A DNA stretch of 50,255 bases from DASSYK01 sp036258315. GTDB lineage: Bacteria; Actinomycetota; Thermoleophilia; Solirubrobacterales; 70-9. Shown here piece by piece: positions 8,046-15,727 of this stretch. The stretch spans positions 1 through 50,255 of the forward strand of contig DATADX010000002.1 of the NCBI GenBank assembly GCA_036258315.1, read 5' to 3'. Positions within the stretch are counted from its first letter, which is position 1; every line of letters starts with the position of its first letter. The translations under genes and the position numbers were made by a program. The notes under the pieces are model-generated. The model saw nothing but the letters and a program-made list of their open reading frames with translations, was not told the DNA's origin and did no database searches.

Positions 8046-9671
8046 CTACATCCGCTCCGGCGCCGCAATCCCGAGCAGCCCGAGAGTCTGAGCGATCGTC
8101 CGCTTGGCGAGCAGGCAGAGCCTGATCCGCTCGGCCTCCACCCCGTCGCCCTCGGCGCCGACGACCTGACAGTCGCGGTAGAAGCCGTGGAAGTCGGCGG
8201 CTGTCGCCATCGCGTAAGCACAGAGCCGGTGCGGAGCGCGGCGCTCCGCGACGTCGCCCACCTCCGAGCGGAACTCGAGCAGGCGGCGGATCAGCGCCCG
8301 CTCGGTCGGCACGAGCGGCTCGGCGGCCGGGGGTGCGTCGGCCGCGGCGGCGACCAGCTCGTCCCCAGCCTTGCGCAGGATGCTGGCGATCCGAGCGTGG
8401 GCGTATTGGACGTAGTAGACGGGGTTGTCGTTGGACTGCTTGCGGGCCAGCTCGAGGTCGAGGTCGACGGTGGTGTCGTGGCTCCGCTGGAGCATGAAGA
8501 AGCGGGTCGCGTCGGCGCCGATGTCGTCGATCAGCTCGTCGAGCGTCACGAACTCGCCCTTGCGCTTCGACATCTGCGCGCGCTCGCCGCCCTCGACGAC
8601 GTGGACGAGCTGGATGATCTCGATCTCGAGCCGGTCCGGATCGAGGCCGAGCGCCTCGATCCCCGCCTTCAGTCGGCCGACGTACCCGTGGTGGTCCGCA
8701 CCGAGCACGTCGACGAGCCGGTCGGCTCGGTCGAGCTTGTCGCTGTGGTAGGCGATGTCGGTGAGGAAGTAGGTCGGGCCCCCGTCGGAGCGGACGAGGA
8801 CGCGGTCCTTGTCGTCGCCGAAACTCGTCGTGCGCAGCCAGATCGCGCCCTCGCTCTCGTAGACGTTGCCGGCCTCGCGCAGCTCCGCCAGCACCCGGTC
8901 GCGCGCCCCGCTGTCGTCCAGCGAGTGCTCGAAGAACCAGCTGTCGAACTCGACGCCATAGCGGCGCAGCGTCTGCTCGGCATGCTCGCGCATCAGCTCG
9001 GTGCCGCGCCCGGCGAGCGCCTCGACGTCGTCTGGCCCGACGCCCTCGCCCACGAGCCGCTCGGCGAGCTCGGTCACGTACTCCCCTTCGTAGCCGCCCT
9101 CGGGCGGCGACTCGCCGCGCATCCGGGCGGCGATCGACTGCGCGAAGCGCTCGATCTGCCCGCCCGTGTCGTTGACGTAGTACTCGCGTCCGACGGCGTG
9201 GCCGGTCACCTCGAGCACCCGCGCGACCGAGTCCCCGTAGGCGGCATGGCGGCCGCTCGCCGCGGTCAGCGGGCCGGTCGGATTCGCGGACACGAACTCG
9301 ACCAGCACCCGCTCCCCCGCTCCCCGGTCGGAGCCTCCGAGCTCCTCGGCGGCGGCGAGCGCCGACGCGGCGCCCCGGTACCAGGCGTCGGCGAGGAACA
9401 GGTTCAGGAACCCCGGCCCGGCGACCTCGACGCGATCGAGCTGGTCGCCGAGCTCTGCGGCGAGGCGCTCCGAGAGTCGCTCCGCGACCGCCCGCGGCTG
9501 CTCGCCCATCGCAGGTGCCAACAGCATCGCAGCGTTGGTCGAGTAGTCCCCGAACTCGGGCTTCGGGGGGCGCTCGAGGCCGACTTCGGCCGGCTCCTCG
9601 CCCGGCTCTCCGCGCAGCGAGGCGGCGGCCGCCTCGATCGCCGCCCTCAGCTCGGTTGCCGGATCGGTCAT
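8046..9671 (-). CDS. argS: Arginyl-tRNA synthetase
   Basis: 541 residues, class I synthetase charging tRNA-Arg. Order: N-terminal Add1-like domain (1-90), catalytic Rossmann domain with FVSANPTGPLTAASGRHAAY (about 126-145), REYYVNDTGGQIERFAQSI, the TYFLTDIAYHSDKL block, signature loop QMSKRKGEFVTLDELI (366-381), and a C-terminal DALR anticodon-binding domain (YVQYAHARIASILRKAG onward). The HIGH motif, normally HVGHGR after NPTGPL, reads TAASGR here: both histidines are replaced. The enzyme is otherwise complete and seems essential (no second copy in view). The gene converges with ccmH and is downstream of rlmH on the same strand. Confidence 0.96.
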   Translation of the reverse strand: MTDPATELRAAIEAAAASLRGEPGEEPAEVGLERPPKPEFGDYSTNAAMLLAPAMGEQPRAVAERLSERLAAELGDQLDRVEVAGPGFLNLFLADAWYRGAASALAAAEELGGSDRGAGERVLVEFVSANPTGPLTAASGRHAAYGDSVARVLEVTGHAVGREYYVNDTGGQIERFAQSIAARMRGESPPEGGYEGEYVTELAERLVGEGVGPDDVEALAGRGTELMREHAEQTLRRYGVEFDSWFFEHSLDDSGARDRVLAELREAGNVYESEGAIWLRTTSFGDDKDRVLVRSDGGPTYFLTDIAYHSDKLDRADRLVDVLGADHHGYVGRLKAGIEALGLDPDRLEIEIIQLVHVVEGGERAQMSKRKGEFVTLDELIDDIGADATRFFMLQRSHDTTVDLDLELARKQSNDNPVYYVQYAHARIASILRKAGDELVAAAADAPPAAEPLVPTERALIRRLLEFRSEVGDVAERRAPHRLCAYAMATAADFHGFYRDCQVVGAEGDGVEAERIRLCLLAKRTIAQTLGLLGIAAPERM

Positions 9672-9747
9672 CGCGCGAAACCCTACGCATCATGCGGGCC
9701 CGCTACCTGCAGGGCTCCAGCGGGCAGGGGTTCCGAGCTCGCAGCCC

Positions 9748-10164
9748 CTAGTGGTGGTACGGCTCGCCCGCGAGGATCTTGGTGGCGCGGAAGAGCTGCT
9801 CGAGCAGCGCCACCCTCGCGAGCTGGTGCGCCATCGTCTGCGGACCGAGCGAGAGCCGCTCGGAGGCGAGGGCAAGGACGTCGTCGGGAAGCCCGCGCGG
9901 GCCGCCGATCAGGAAGCAGAGGTCGAGGGCGTCGATCCGGCGCTCGGACAGCCAGGCGGCCCAGGCGCGCGAGTTGAGCGCCTTGCCGCCGCGGTCCAGC
10001 GCGACGACGTGGGCGCGCTGCGGGATCCGGCCGGCGATGTTGAGCTCGTCACGGACCTCGATCACGTCGACCGGCTGGTGGCGCTGGAGCAGCTTTCGGT
10101 AATGCGCGTCGGCGGCGGTGAACGGGTCCTTGACCTTGCCGACGACGATCAGCGTCGTCTTCAG
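9748..10164 (-). CDS. rlmH: 23S rRNA (pseudouridine1915-N3)-methyltransferase RlmH
   Basis: 138 residues. The SPOUT methyltransferase core is clear: FLIGGPRGLPDDV (AdoMet-binding knot), LSLGPQTMAHQLARVALLEQ, and the C-terminal EPYHH. RlmH methylates pseudouridine 1915 in helix 69 of 23S rRNA. The family begins 'mk...i.vGk.kd'; that point is KTTLIVVGKVKD, and the only possible start is CTG at 10164: no ATG, GTG or TTG is in frame nearby, GAGGGGAG sits seven bases before it, and it overlaps the upstream stop as CTGA. A rare CTG start is therefore proposed. Slightly shorter than the E. coli protein (155). Confidence 0.9.
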   Translation of the reverse strand: MKTTLIVVGKVKDPFTAADAHYRKLLQRHQPVDVIEVRDELNIAGRIPQRAHVVALDRGGKALNSRAWAAWLSERRIDALDLCFLIGGPRGLPDDVLALASERLSLGPQTMAHQLARVALLEQLFRATKILAGEPYHH

Positions 10165-11438
10165 GGCCGCGCTCCCCTCTCCCAGGCGAGCGCCATCCCG
10201 ATCCGCTGCATCGTCGTCGGATGGGTGCGGAACAGGGCGCTGTACCACTCCGGCGGGTCGGGGTCGGAGAGGTTCGTGTCCGCGAGCCGTTGCTGCAGCT
10301 CGATCATCCCGTCCGGGTCGCCGGTCAGCTCGAGGGCATCCAGGTCCGCCTTGGCCTCGACATCGCGGGAGAGCTGGTTGCCGACCACGCCGATCGCGAA
10401 CGACGCCGCGAGCAGCGAGATCGCGAGGGCGGGGAGGAATTCGGGGCGGCCGGGGCGCGCGCCCGTGCGCTCCCCGAGGGCGCGCGAGAACCGGGCCGTG
10501 AACAGCAGCGCGAGCGGCGCCGCGATCGCCACGAACGCGATCCCGCGCTGGATGTCGTGGTTCTTCACGTGCGCGAGCTCGTGTGCGACGACGGCGCGGC
10601 GCTCGCCGCGGTCGAGCTCCTCGAGCAGCGTGTCGTAGAGGACGACGCGCTTGGTCGGGCCGAGCCCGTTCACGTACGCGTTGATCGAGGTGCTGCGCCT
10701 GCTCGCGTCGACGCGGTAGACCTCGCCGATGTCGACGCCGGCGCGCTCGCCGAGCTCGAGGACGTCCGAGCGCGCCTGGCCGGGCTCGAGCGGCTCGAAG
10801 TCGTTGAAGAGCGGCGCCAGCACCACAGGGCCGAGCCAGGTGAGGACGACGCCGATCACGACCACCGCGGCGCTGCCCGGGATCCACCAGCGCCGCGGCG
10901 AGCGCCGGATCAGGGCGAGCGCGCCCGTTGCCACCGCGGCGAGGATCGCGACGTTGATCGCGTTCGCCTTCGCCCAGTCGACCGCCCAGGCGCCGAGGTC
11001 CTGCGTCGCGAGCCCGACGTCCTTCGCCCGCTCGTGAGCGGCGACGTCGAACGGCAGCGAGGTCACGGCCACCGCGAGAGCGATCCCGGCCCCGGCGGCC
11101 GCGCCGCCGAGCACAGGTCGCGCCCCGGCGCGTTCGAGCGCTCGCCGGGCGAATGCAGGCTTTCCCGCGACCAGCAGCACCAGCAGGACGCCCTCGGCCG
11201 CGAGGCCGCCGATCATCAGCAGCCGCTGGCCGGAGCGATATTCGTGCGCGCGGTCGAGCTGCTCCTGCGAGAAGTACGCGGTCTCGCTCACCTCGACGGG
11301 CTCGATCGCCTCCCGGGGGCGCAGCAGCCAGGCGGCCCCCTCGGCGACGACGATCGCCGCCACCGCGGTCGCGCCGATCCGCAGCCAGAGGGGCGAAGTG
11401 CCCCCGATCCGCTGCCTGATGACGCCGGCCCTGGCCAT
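10161..11438 (-). CDS. M48-family zinc metallopeptidase (Ste24/HtpX-like)
   Basis: 425 residues from ATG 11438 (a GTG at 11459 is in frame but upstream of the likely promoter). Multiple N-terminal transmembrane helices, then the zinc motif RAVVAHELAHVKNHD (HEXXH at about 286-290) with the distal Glu in the VEAKADLDALELTGDPD segment, where D/E-A..A is typical of M48. SINAYVNGLGPTKRVVLYDT (about 251-270) precedes the active site as in CAAX-prenyl-protease-like members. Likely a membrane-protein quality-control protease. Its stop overlaps the rlmH CTG start. It diverges from the phosphoesterase gene. Confidence 0.9.
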   Translation of the reverse strand: MARAGVIRQRIGGTSPLWLRIGATAVAAIVVAEGAAWLLRPREAIEPVEVSETAYFSQEQLDRAHEYRSGQRLLMIGGLAAEGVLLVLLVAGKPAFARRALERAGARPVLGGAAAGAGIALAVAVTSLPFDVAAHERAKDVGLATQDLGAWAVDWAKANAINVAILAAVATGALALIRRSPRRWWIPGSAAVVVIGVVLTWLGPVVLAPLFNDFEPLEPGQARSDVLELGERAGVDIGEVYRVDASRRSTSINAYVNGLGPTKRVVLYDTLLEELDRGERRAVVAHELAHVKNHDIQRGIAFVAIAAPLALLFTARFSRALGERTGARPGRPEFLPALAISLLAASFAIGVVGNQLSRDVEAKADLDALELTGDPDGMIELQQRLADTNLSDPDPPEWYSALFRTHPTTMQRIGMALAWERGARP

Positions 11439-11482
11439 CCGCCTACGATAGACCGCCACTTGGGGCGGCCCTCGCCCTCTCC

Positions 11483-12208
11483 ATGCGCCTGGCGATCCTC
11501 ACCGACATCCACGCGAACCTGCCCGCGCTAGAAGCCGTGCTCGCCGCGACCGACGCCGCCGATGTCGAGCAGCGCTGGTGCCTGGGGGACGTCGTCGGCT
11601 ACGGCGCCCAGCCCGACGAGTGCGCCCGGCTCGTGGCCGAGCGCTGCGAGGTCTGCCTCGTCGGGAACCATGACCTCGCGGTGACCGGCGAGATCGACAC
11701 CGAGGTCTTCTCGGCCTCGGCCGCCGCGGCCGTCCAGTGGACCCGCGACAACTGCGACAAGTCGACGCTCGAGTTCCTGAAGCGGCTGAAGCCCGAGCTG
11801 CTCGACCGCGGGGTCGCGCTCTACCACGCCTCGCCCCGCGATCCGGTCTGGGAGTACGTGCTCGCCGTAGAACAGGCGCGCGAGTGCATCGAGGAGCAGG
11901 CCAGGCGCGTGAGCGCGATCGGGCACTCCCACGTCGCCCTGTTCTTCACCGACGCAAAGGGGCCCGGCGGTGGTCAGGCTCCCGCCGGCCTCGAGCTGGA
12001 CGTATCGGCGGACCGCTGGCTGCTCAATCCAGGCAGCGTCGGGCAACCCCGCGATGGCGATCCGCGTGCCGCCTGGCTCGAGCTCGATACTGAGACGTGG
12101 ACCGCGACCTACCACCGCATCGACTACGACATCGACCCCGCCGCGGAGGCGATTCGGGCCGCCGGGCTGCCCGAACTGCTCGCCGATCGGCTCTACGTGG
12201 GGCAATGA
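11483..12208 (+). CDS. Calcineurin-like metallophosphoesterase (YfcE/MJ0936-like)
   Basis: 241 residues. The five metal-binding motifs are present in order: LAILTDIHANLPAL (DxH), CLGDVVGYGAQPDEC (GD), LVGNHDLAVTG (GNHD), the YHASPRDPVWEYV histidine, and IGHSHVALFF (GHxH), then NPGSVGQPRDGDPRAAWLEL. This is the short diadenosine-tetraphosphatase-like/YfcE subfamily; the substrate is not predictable. First of three coupled genes: its stop (12206-12208) is 23 bases before the lipoprotein start at 12232, and an ATG at 12205 overlaps the stop. Confidence 0.92.
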   Translation: MRLAILTDIHANLPALEAVLAATDAADVEQRWCLGDVVGYGAQPDECARLVAERCEVCLVGNHDLAVTGEIDTEVFSASAAAAVQWTRDNCDKSTLEFLKRLKPELLDRGVALYHASPRDPVWEYVLAVEQARECIEEQARRVSAIGHSHVALFFTDAKGPGGGQAPAGLELDVSADRWLLNPGSVGQPRDGDPRAAWLELDTETWTATYHRIDYDIDPAAEAIRAAGLPELLADRLYVGQ

Positions 12209-12231
12209 GCGCCGTAGCTAGTATCGCCGCG

Positions 12232-12723
12232 ATGCGTAGGCCGAGACTCGTTTCGGCGGCGCTCTGCGCCGCGGCGGGAGTGGTTGCGCTCGCCGGCTGT
12301 GGCGGGGACGACCAGCCCGACCCCTCGATCCAGCCGGTCGATGCCCGGACCCTGCTCGCGACGCTGCAGGAGGTCGAGGACAACGTCGAGGTCGGGAGCT
12401 GCTTCGTGGCGGCCGACAAGGTGGCGGAGCTGCGCAGCGAGATCGAGCAGCTGCCCTCCGACGTCAACTCCGACGTCCGCACCGCCCTCGAGGAGGGCAC
12501 CGATCGGCTCGACGCGCTCGTGCCGGCCGAATGCGAGAGCGACCAGCCGACCACGACGACGGAGACGACGACCGAGGAGCCGACCACCACCGAGGAGACG
12601 ACGACCGAGGAGCCGACCACGGACGAGACGACGACCGAGGAGACCCAGCCGACGGCTCCGACCACCCCGACCACGCCCACCTCCCCGGGCGGCGGCGGGA
12701 TCGCACCGGGAGACGGGCTGTGA
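12232..12723 (+). CDS. Thr/Glu-rich lipoprotein upstream of a Ser/Thr kinase
   Basis: 163 residues. Start ATG 12232 gives a compact lipoprotein signal (MRRPRLVSAALCAAAGVVAL, then lipobox AGC and GGDDQ); the coupled ATG at 12205 is an alternative that would add nine residues. The mature protein has a short helical domain (LLATLQEVEDNVEVGSCFVA, ADKVAELRSEIEQLPSDVNS, then DRLDALVPAEC) with two Cys that could form a disulfide, followed by a low-complexity Thr/Glu/Pro tail. It is wedged between the phosphoesterase and the kinase with a GTGA overlap to the latter. No known domain; an envelope partner of the kinase is a reasonable hypothesis. Confidence 0.8.
   Translation: MRRPRLVSAALCAAAGVVALAGCGGDDQPDPSIQPVDARTLLATLQEVEDNVEVGSCFVAADKVAELRSEIEQLPSDVNSDVRTALEEGTDRLDALVPAECESDQPTTTTETTTEEPTTTEETTTEEPTTDETTTEETQPTAPTTPTTPTSPGGGGIAPGDGL
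12547..12690 (+). repeat. Thr/Glu/Pro low-complexity coding repeat
   Basis: Imperfect repeats of units such as ACCGAGGAGCCGACCACC encode alternating TTTEE and EEPTT blocks, ending in Pro/Thr-rich PTTPTTPTSP. Such tracts usually form an extended wall-spanning or stalk segment and can vary in length between strains. Confidence 0.8.
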
Positions 12724-13910
12724 GCCCGCGCGGACCGAAGGGCGAGCTGATCTCCGACCGCTACCGGATCGAGGACCGGCTCGGCTCGGGCGGGATGTCG
12801 AGCGTGTTCCGAGCGACTGACACGATCCTCGAGCGCACCGTCGCGGTCAAGATCCTCGCGGAGCACCTCTCCGACGACGACCGGTTCGTCGCCCGCTTCC
12901 GGCGCGAGGCGCTCGCGGTCGCGAAGCTCGTCCACCCCAACATCGTCCAGGTCTATGACACCGGGATCGACTCGGGGCGCCACTACATCGTGATGGAGTA
13001 CGTGAAGGGCAAGTCCGGGGCCCAGCTGCTCCAGGCGCAGGGCACCCTCGACCCCGAGACCTCGGTCGAGATCGGAATCCAGGCCTGCGCCGGCCTCGAT
13101 TACGCCCACCGCCACGGGATCATCCACCGCGACGTCAAGCCCGGCAACCTGATGATCATCGGCGGCCCCGCCAACGGCGGCGACATGACCGTGAAGCTCG
13201 CCGACTTCGGGATCGCGCGCGCCACCGAGCAGACCCGGATCACCCAGGTCGGGTCGGTCGTCGGCACCGCCGCGTATCTCGCGCCCGAGCAGGCGCGCGG
13301 CGAGGAGGCCACGCCTGCCTCCGACGTCTACTCACTCGGCGTCGTCCTCTACCAGTTCCTCACCGGCCGCCTCCCCTACGAGGGAGCATCACTCGCCGAG
13401 CTGGCGGTGCGTCAGCAGTCCGAGCAGCCCCTGCACCCCTCGGACTACAGCGAGGACGTCCCGCGGGCCGTCGGCGACGCGGTCCTGGTCGCGCTCGAGT
13501 CCGATCCCGCCAACCGCTTCGCCGCTGCCGGCGAGCTGGCAGACGCGCTCCGCCGCGGCCTCGCCGGGCAGGCCCCCGCGACCACCGCCGCGACGCGCGT
13601 GCTCGGCGCCGACGATCCGACCCCGGCGACGCGCCACCTGCCCGGTACTGAGACGACCCGTCGCCGGCCGCCGAGGCAGCGGCGCCCGGTCGCGCCGCCT
13701 CCCCAGCAGAAGCGCGGCGCCTCCGGGATCGCGCGCAACCTGCTCGCACTGATCGCGATCCTGCTCCTCGCGGCCGCGGTCGCGCTGGGGGTGGTATTGA
13801 TCTCGAGCGACTCGGGAGGCAGCGGCACGAACCTCGAGGACGTCGTCAAGGACAACCTCCAGGATCAGATCGACTCGCTGCGCACCGTGATCGAGGAGAA
13901 CACGGAGTAG
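12720..13910 (+). CDS. Transmembrane Ser/Thr protein kinase (PknB-like, no PASTA domains)
   Basis: 396 residues from GTG 12720 (GTGA overlap with the lipoprotein stop). The kinase domain spans about 15-280: Gly loop GSGGMSSVF, catalytic Lys44 (VAVKIL), HRDVKPGN (136-143), DFG (162-164), activation loop ending GTAAYLAPEQA, DVYSLGVVLYQFLTGRLPYEG. A Pro/Arg linker leads to one transmembrane helix (about 339-361). Outside the membrane there are only about 35 residues, a short acidic segment (NLEDVVKDNLQDQIDSLRTV), not PASTA repeats, so signal sensing may need a partner such as the adjacent lipoprotein. Converges with tgt. Confidence 0.95.
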   Translation: MSPRGPKGELISDRYRIEDRLGSGGMSSVFRATDTILERTVAVKILAEHLSDDDRFVARFRREALAVAKLVHPNIVQVYDTGIDSGRHYIVMEYVKGKSGAQLLQAQGTLDPETSVEIGIQACAGLDYAHRHGIIHRDVKPGNLMIIGGPANGGDMTVKLADFGIARATEQTRITQVGSVVGTAAYLAPEQARGEEATPASDVYSLGVVLYQFLTGRLPYEGASLAELAVRQQSEQPLHPSDYSEDVPRAVGDAVLVALESDPANRFAAAGELADALRRGLAGQAPATTAATRVLGADDPTPATRHLPGTETTRRRPPRQRRPVAPPPQQKRGASGIARNLLALIAILLLAAAVALGVVLISSDSGGSGTNLEDVVKDNLQDQIDSLRTVIEENTE

Positions 13911-13945
13911 CGGCCGCTTGTGGCCCCGATCGATGGCGAAGCCGT

Positions 13946-15151
13946 CTACCGCGCAGCCCACGGCGTCGCGCCGCCCAGTATCGCCCGCGCGTACGCGGCG
14001 AACGACTGCGCGTCGATCGCCTCGCGCGCGGCGGCCACCAGTCGCTCCACGTAGGTGAGGTTGTGGAGGGTGAGCAGGCGGGCGCCGGTCAGCTCCTGGG
14101 CGCGAGCGAGGTAGTGGAGGTAGGCGCGGCTGTAGCCCTCGCGGCACGCTTCGCACGGACAGCCCTCGACCAGCGGCGCGTCGTCGTCGGCGTAGCGGGC
14201 CTTGGTCAGGTCGAGCCGGAAGCGGCCGTCCGGATCGGGGACGAGCGCGGTGCCGTGGCGGGCGAGCCGGGTGGGGACGGCGCAGTCGAAAACCTCGATC
14301 CCGAGCCCGATCCCCGCGATCAGGTCGTCGACCTCCCCGATCCCGAGCAGGTGCCGTGGCGACTCGTCTGGGAGGTGCGGCAGCGTCGCCTCGAGCACGC
14401 CGTGCATCTCGTCCTTGTCGCGCCCGAGGGTGCCGCCGATCGCGATCCCGTCCACTTGCGCCGAGCCGATCCGCGCGGCTGACTCGCGGCGCAGGTCCCC
14501 GTAGACACCTCCCTGGACGATTCCGAACACCGCCTGTCCGGCCGGCCCGCACTGCTGATGCCACTCGAGACAGCGGTCGAGCCAGCGGTGCGTGCGCTCG
14601 GTCGAGCGAGCGGTGTACTCGCGGTCGGCGTGGTAGGGCGTGCACTCGTCGAACGCGAGCGCGATGTCGGCGCCGAGCTTCGCCTGGATCGCCATCGACT
14701 CCTCGGGGCCAAGGAAATGGTTCGATCCGTCGAGCAGGGAGCGGAAGCTAACCCCGCGCTCGGAGATCTCGACCTCCGGCTCGCCGTGCATGCTCCCGCG
14801 TCGGCCCTTGATCTCGTCGGCGACGCCGCCGTGAGCGAGCGAGAAGACCTGGAACCCGCCGGAGTCGGTGATCAGCGCGCGGTCCCAGCCCATGAAGCCG
14901 TGGAGACCGCCGTGGGCCGCGATCCGGTCCTCGCCCGGCGACAGGTGGAGATGGAAGGTGTTGCCGAGCACGAGCTGGTAGCCGAGCGCGGCGACCTCGC
15001 CCGCCGAGAGCCCACGCACGCTCGCCTTCGTCGCGAGCGGGATGAACGCCGGCGTCGCGACCTCGCCGTGTCCGCTGCGAATCAGGCCCGCGCGGGCTGA
15101 GCCGTCGCGGGCCTTGATCTCGAAACTGAGCCTGCCGGGATCGTTGCGCAC
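13946..15151 (-). CDS. tgt: Queuine/preQ1 tRNA-guanine transglycosylase
   Basis: 401 residues from GTG 15151. TGT exchanges guanine 34 for preQ1 in GUN-anticodon tRNAs on the way to queuosine. Visible: TPAFIPLATKASVRGLSAGE, LGNTFHL, ALITDSGGFQVFSL (active-site Asp), GPEESMAIQAKLGADIALAF with DECTPYH, IGGTLGRDKDEMH, the nucleophile block IEVFDCAVPTRLARHG, and a zinc site GCPCEACREGYSRAYLHYL...HNLTY. All expected residues are intact. No other queuosine gene (queA, queG, queC-F) lies in the window, so this cell either makes preQ1 elsewhere or salvages it. Confidence 0.95.
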   Translation of the reverse strand: MRNDPGRLSFEIKARDGSARAGLIRSGHGEVATPAFIPLATKASVRGLSAGEVAALGYQLVLGNTFHLHLSPGEDRIAAHGGLHGFMGWDRALITDSGGFQVFSLAHGGVADEIKGRRGSMHGEPEVEISERGVSFRSLLDGSNHFLGPEESMAIQAKLGADIALAFDECTPYHADREYTARSTERTHRWLDRCLEWHQQCGPAGQAVFGIVQGGVYGDLRRESAARIGSAQVDGIAIGGTLGRDKDEMHGVLEATLPHLPDESPRHLLGIGEVDDLIAGIGLGIEVFDCAVPTRLARHGTALVPDPDGRFRLDLTKARYADDDAPLVEGCPCEACREGYSRAYLHYLARAQELTGARLLTLHNLTYVERLVAAAREAIDAQSFAAYARAILGGATPWAAR

Positions 15152-15179
15152 CCGGCAAGCGTATGTGGGTCGCTACCCG

Positions 15180-15656
15180 TTACTCCTTCTTCTCGGTGCC
15201 GCTGCCCTCGACGCTGCCGGAGCCGATCTCGACTCGGGTCGGCTGCGTCTCCTCGGGCTTCGGGATCGTCACCTCGAGGACTCCGTCCTTGAAGTGGGCG
15301 GAGACCTTGTCGGCGTCGACTCCCTCGGGAAGGCTGAGCGCGCGAGAGAAGCGTCCGAAGGCGCGTTCCACGCGGTGGAAGCCCTCGCTCTTCTCCTCGC
15401 TCTCGGACCGCCGCTCACCCGAGATCGTCAGGACGCCGTCCTTGATCTCGAGGTTCACATCGTCCTCGTTCATCCCCGGCAGGTCGGCCCGGAGGACGAG
15501 GCTCTGCTCGTTCTCGACGAGGTCCATCGGCGGGATCCAACGCCGGACGGAGCCGCCGTTGGGCGGGCGCCCTTCGAAGAAACGGTCGAACAGACGGTTC
15601 ATGTCGCCCTGCAGCGAATCCAGTTCACGCACGGGGTCCCATCGAATCAGTGCCAT
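15180..15656 (-). CDS. Small heat-shock protein Hsp20 (alpha-crystallin family)
   Basis: 158 residues. ATG 15656 is chosen because a near-perfect ribosome site (AAGGAGGTGA) ends eight bases upstream of it; the ATG six bases earlier would be too close. The alpha-crystallin domain runs from about residue 45 (PPMDLVENEQSLVLRADLPG) to 140, including GVLTISGERR, GFHRVERAFGRFSRALSLPE and FKDGVLEVTIPKPEE. The N-terminal MALIRWDPVRELDSLQGDMN is the usual bacterial Hsp20 opening. ATP-independent holdase. It has its own strong promoter, described separately. Confidence 0.95.
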   Translation of the reverse strand: MALIRWDPVRELDSLQGDMNRLFDRFFEGRPPNGGSVRRWIPPMDLVENEQSLVLRADLPGMNEDDVNLEIKDGVLTISGERRSESEEKSEGFHRVERAFGRFSRALSLPEGVDADKVSAHFKDGVLEVTIPKPEETQPTRVEIGSGSVEGSGTEKKE

Positions 15657-15697
15657 TTGCATTCACCTCCTTGGAACGCGTAAGTCTACTGGGCGAA

Positions 15698-15727
15698 AGC
15701 ATAAAACCTGAGTCAGCTCATGTCAAG
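15698..15727 (-). promoter_or_regulatory. hsp20 promoter with overlapping HAIR-like element
   Basis: On the minus strand TTGACA (15721-15726), a 17-base spacer, and TATGCT (15698-15703): a near-consensus housekeeping promoter 42 bases before the hsp20 start. Overlapping it (15707-15727) is CTTGACA-N7-ACTCAGG, matching 11 of 14 positions of the HspR/HAIR consensus CTTGAGT-N7-ACTCAAG. The -35 overlaps the gpmI stop codon (15723-15725). Confidence 0.7.
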
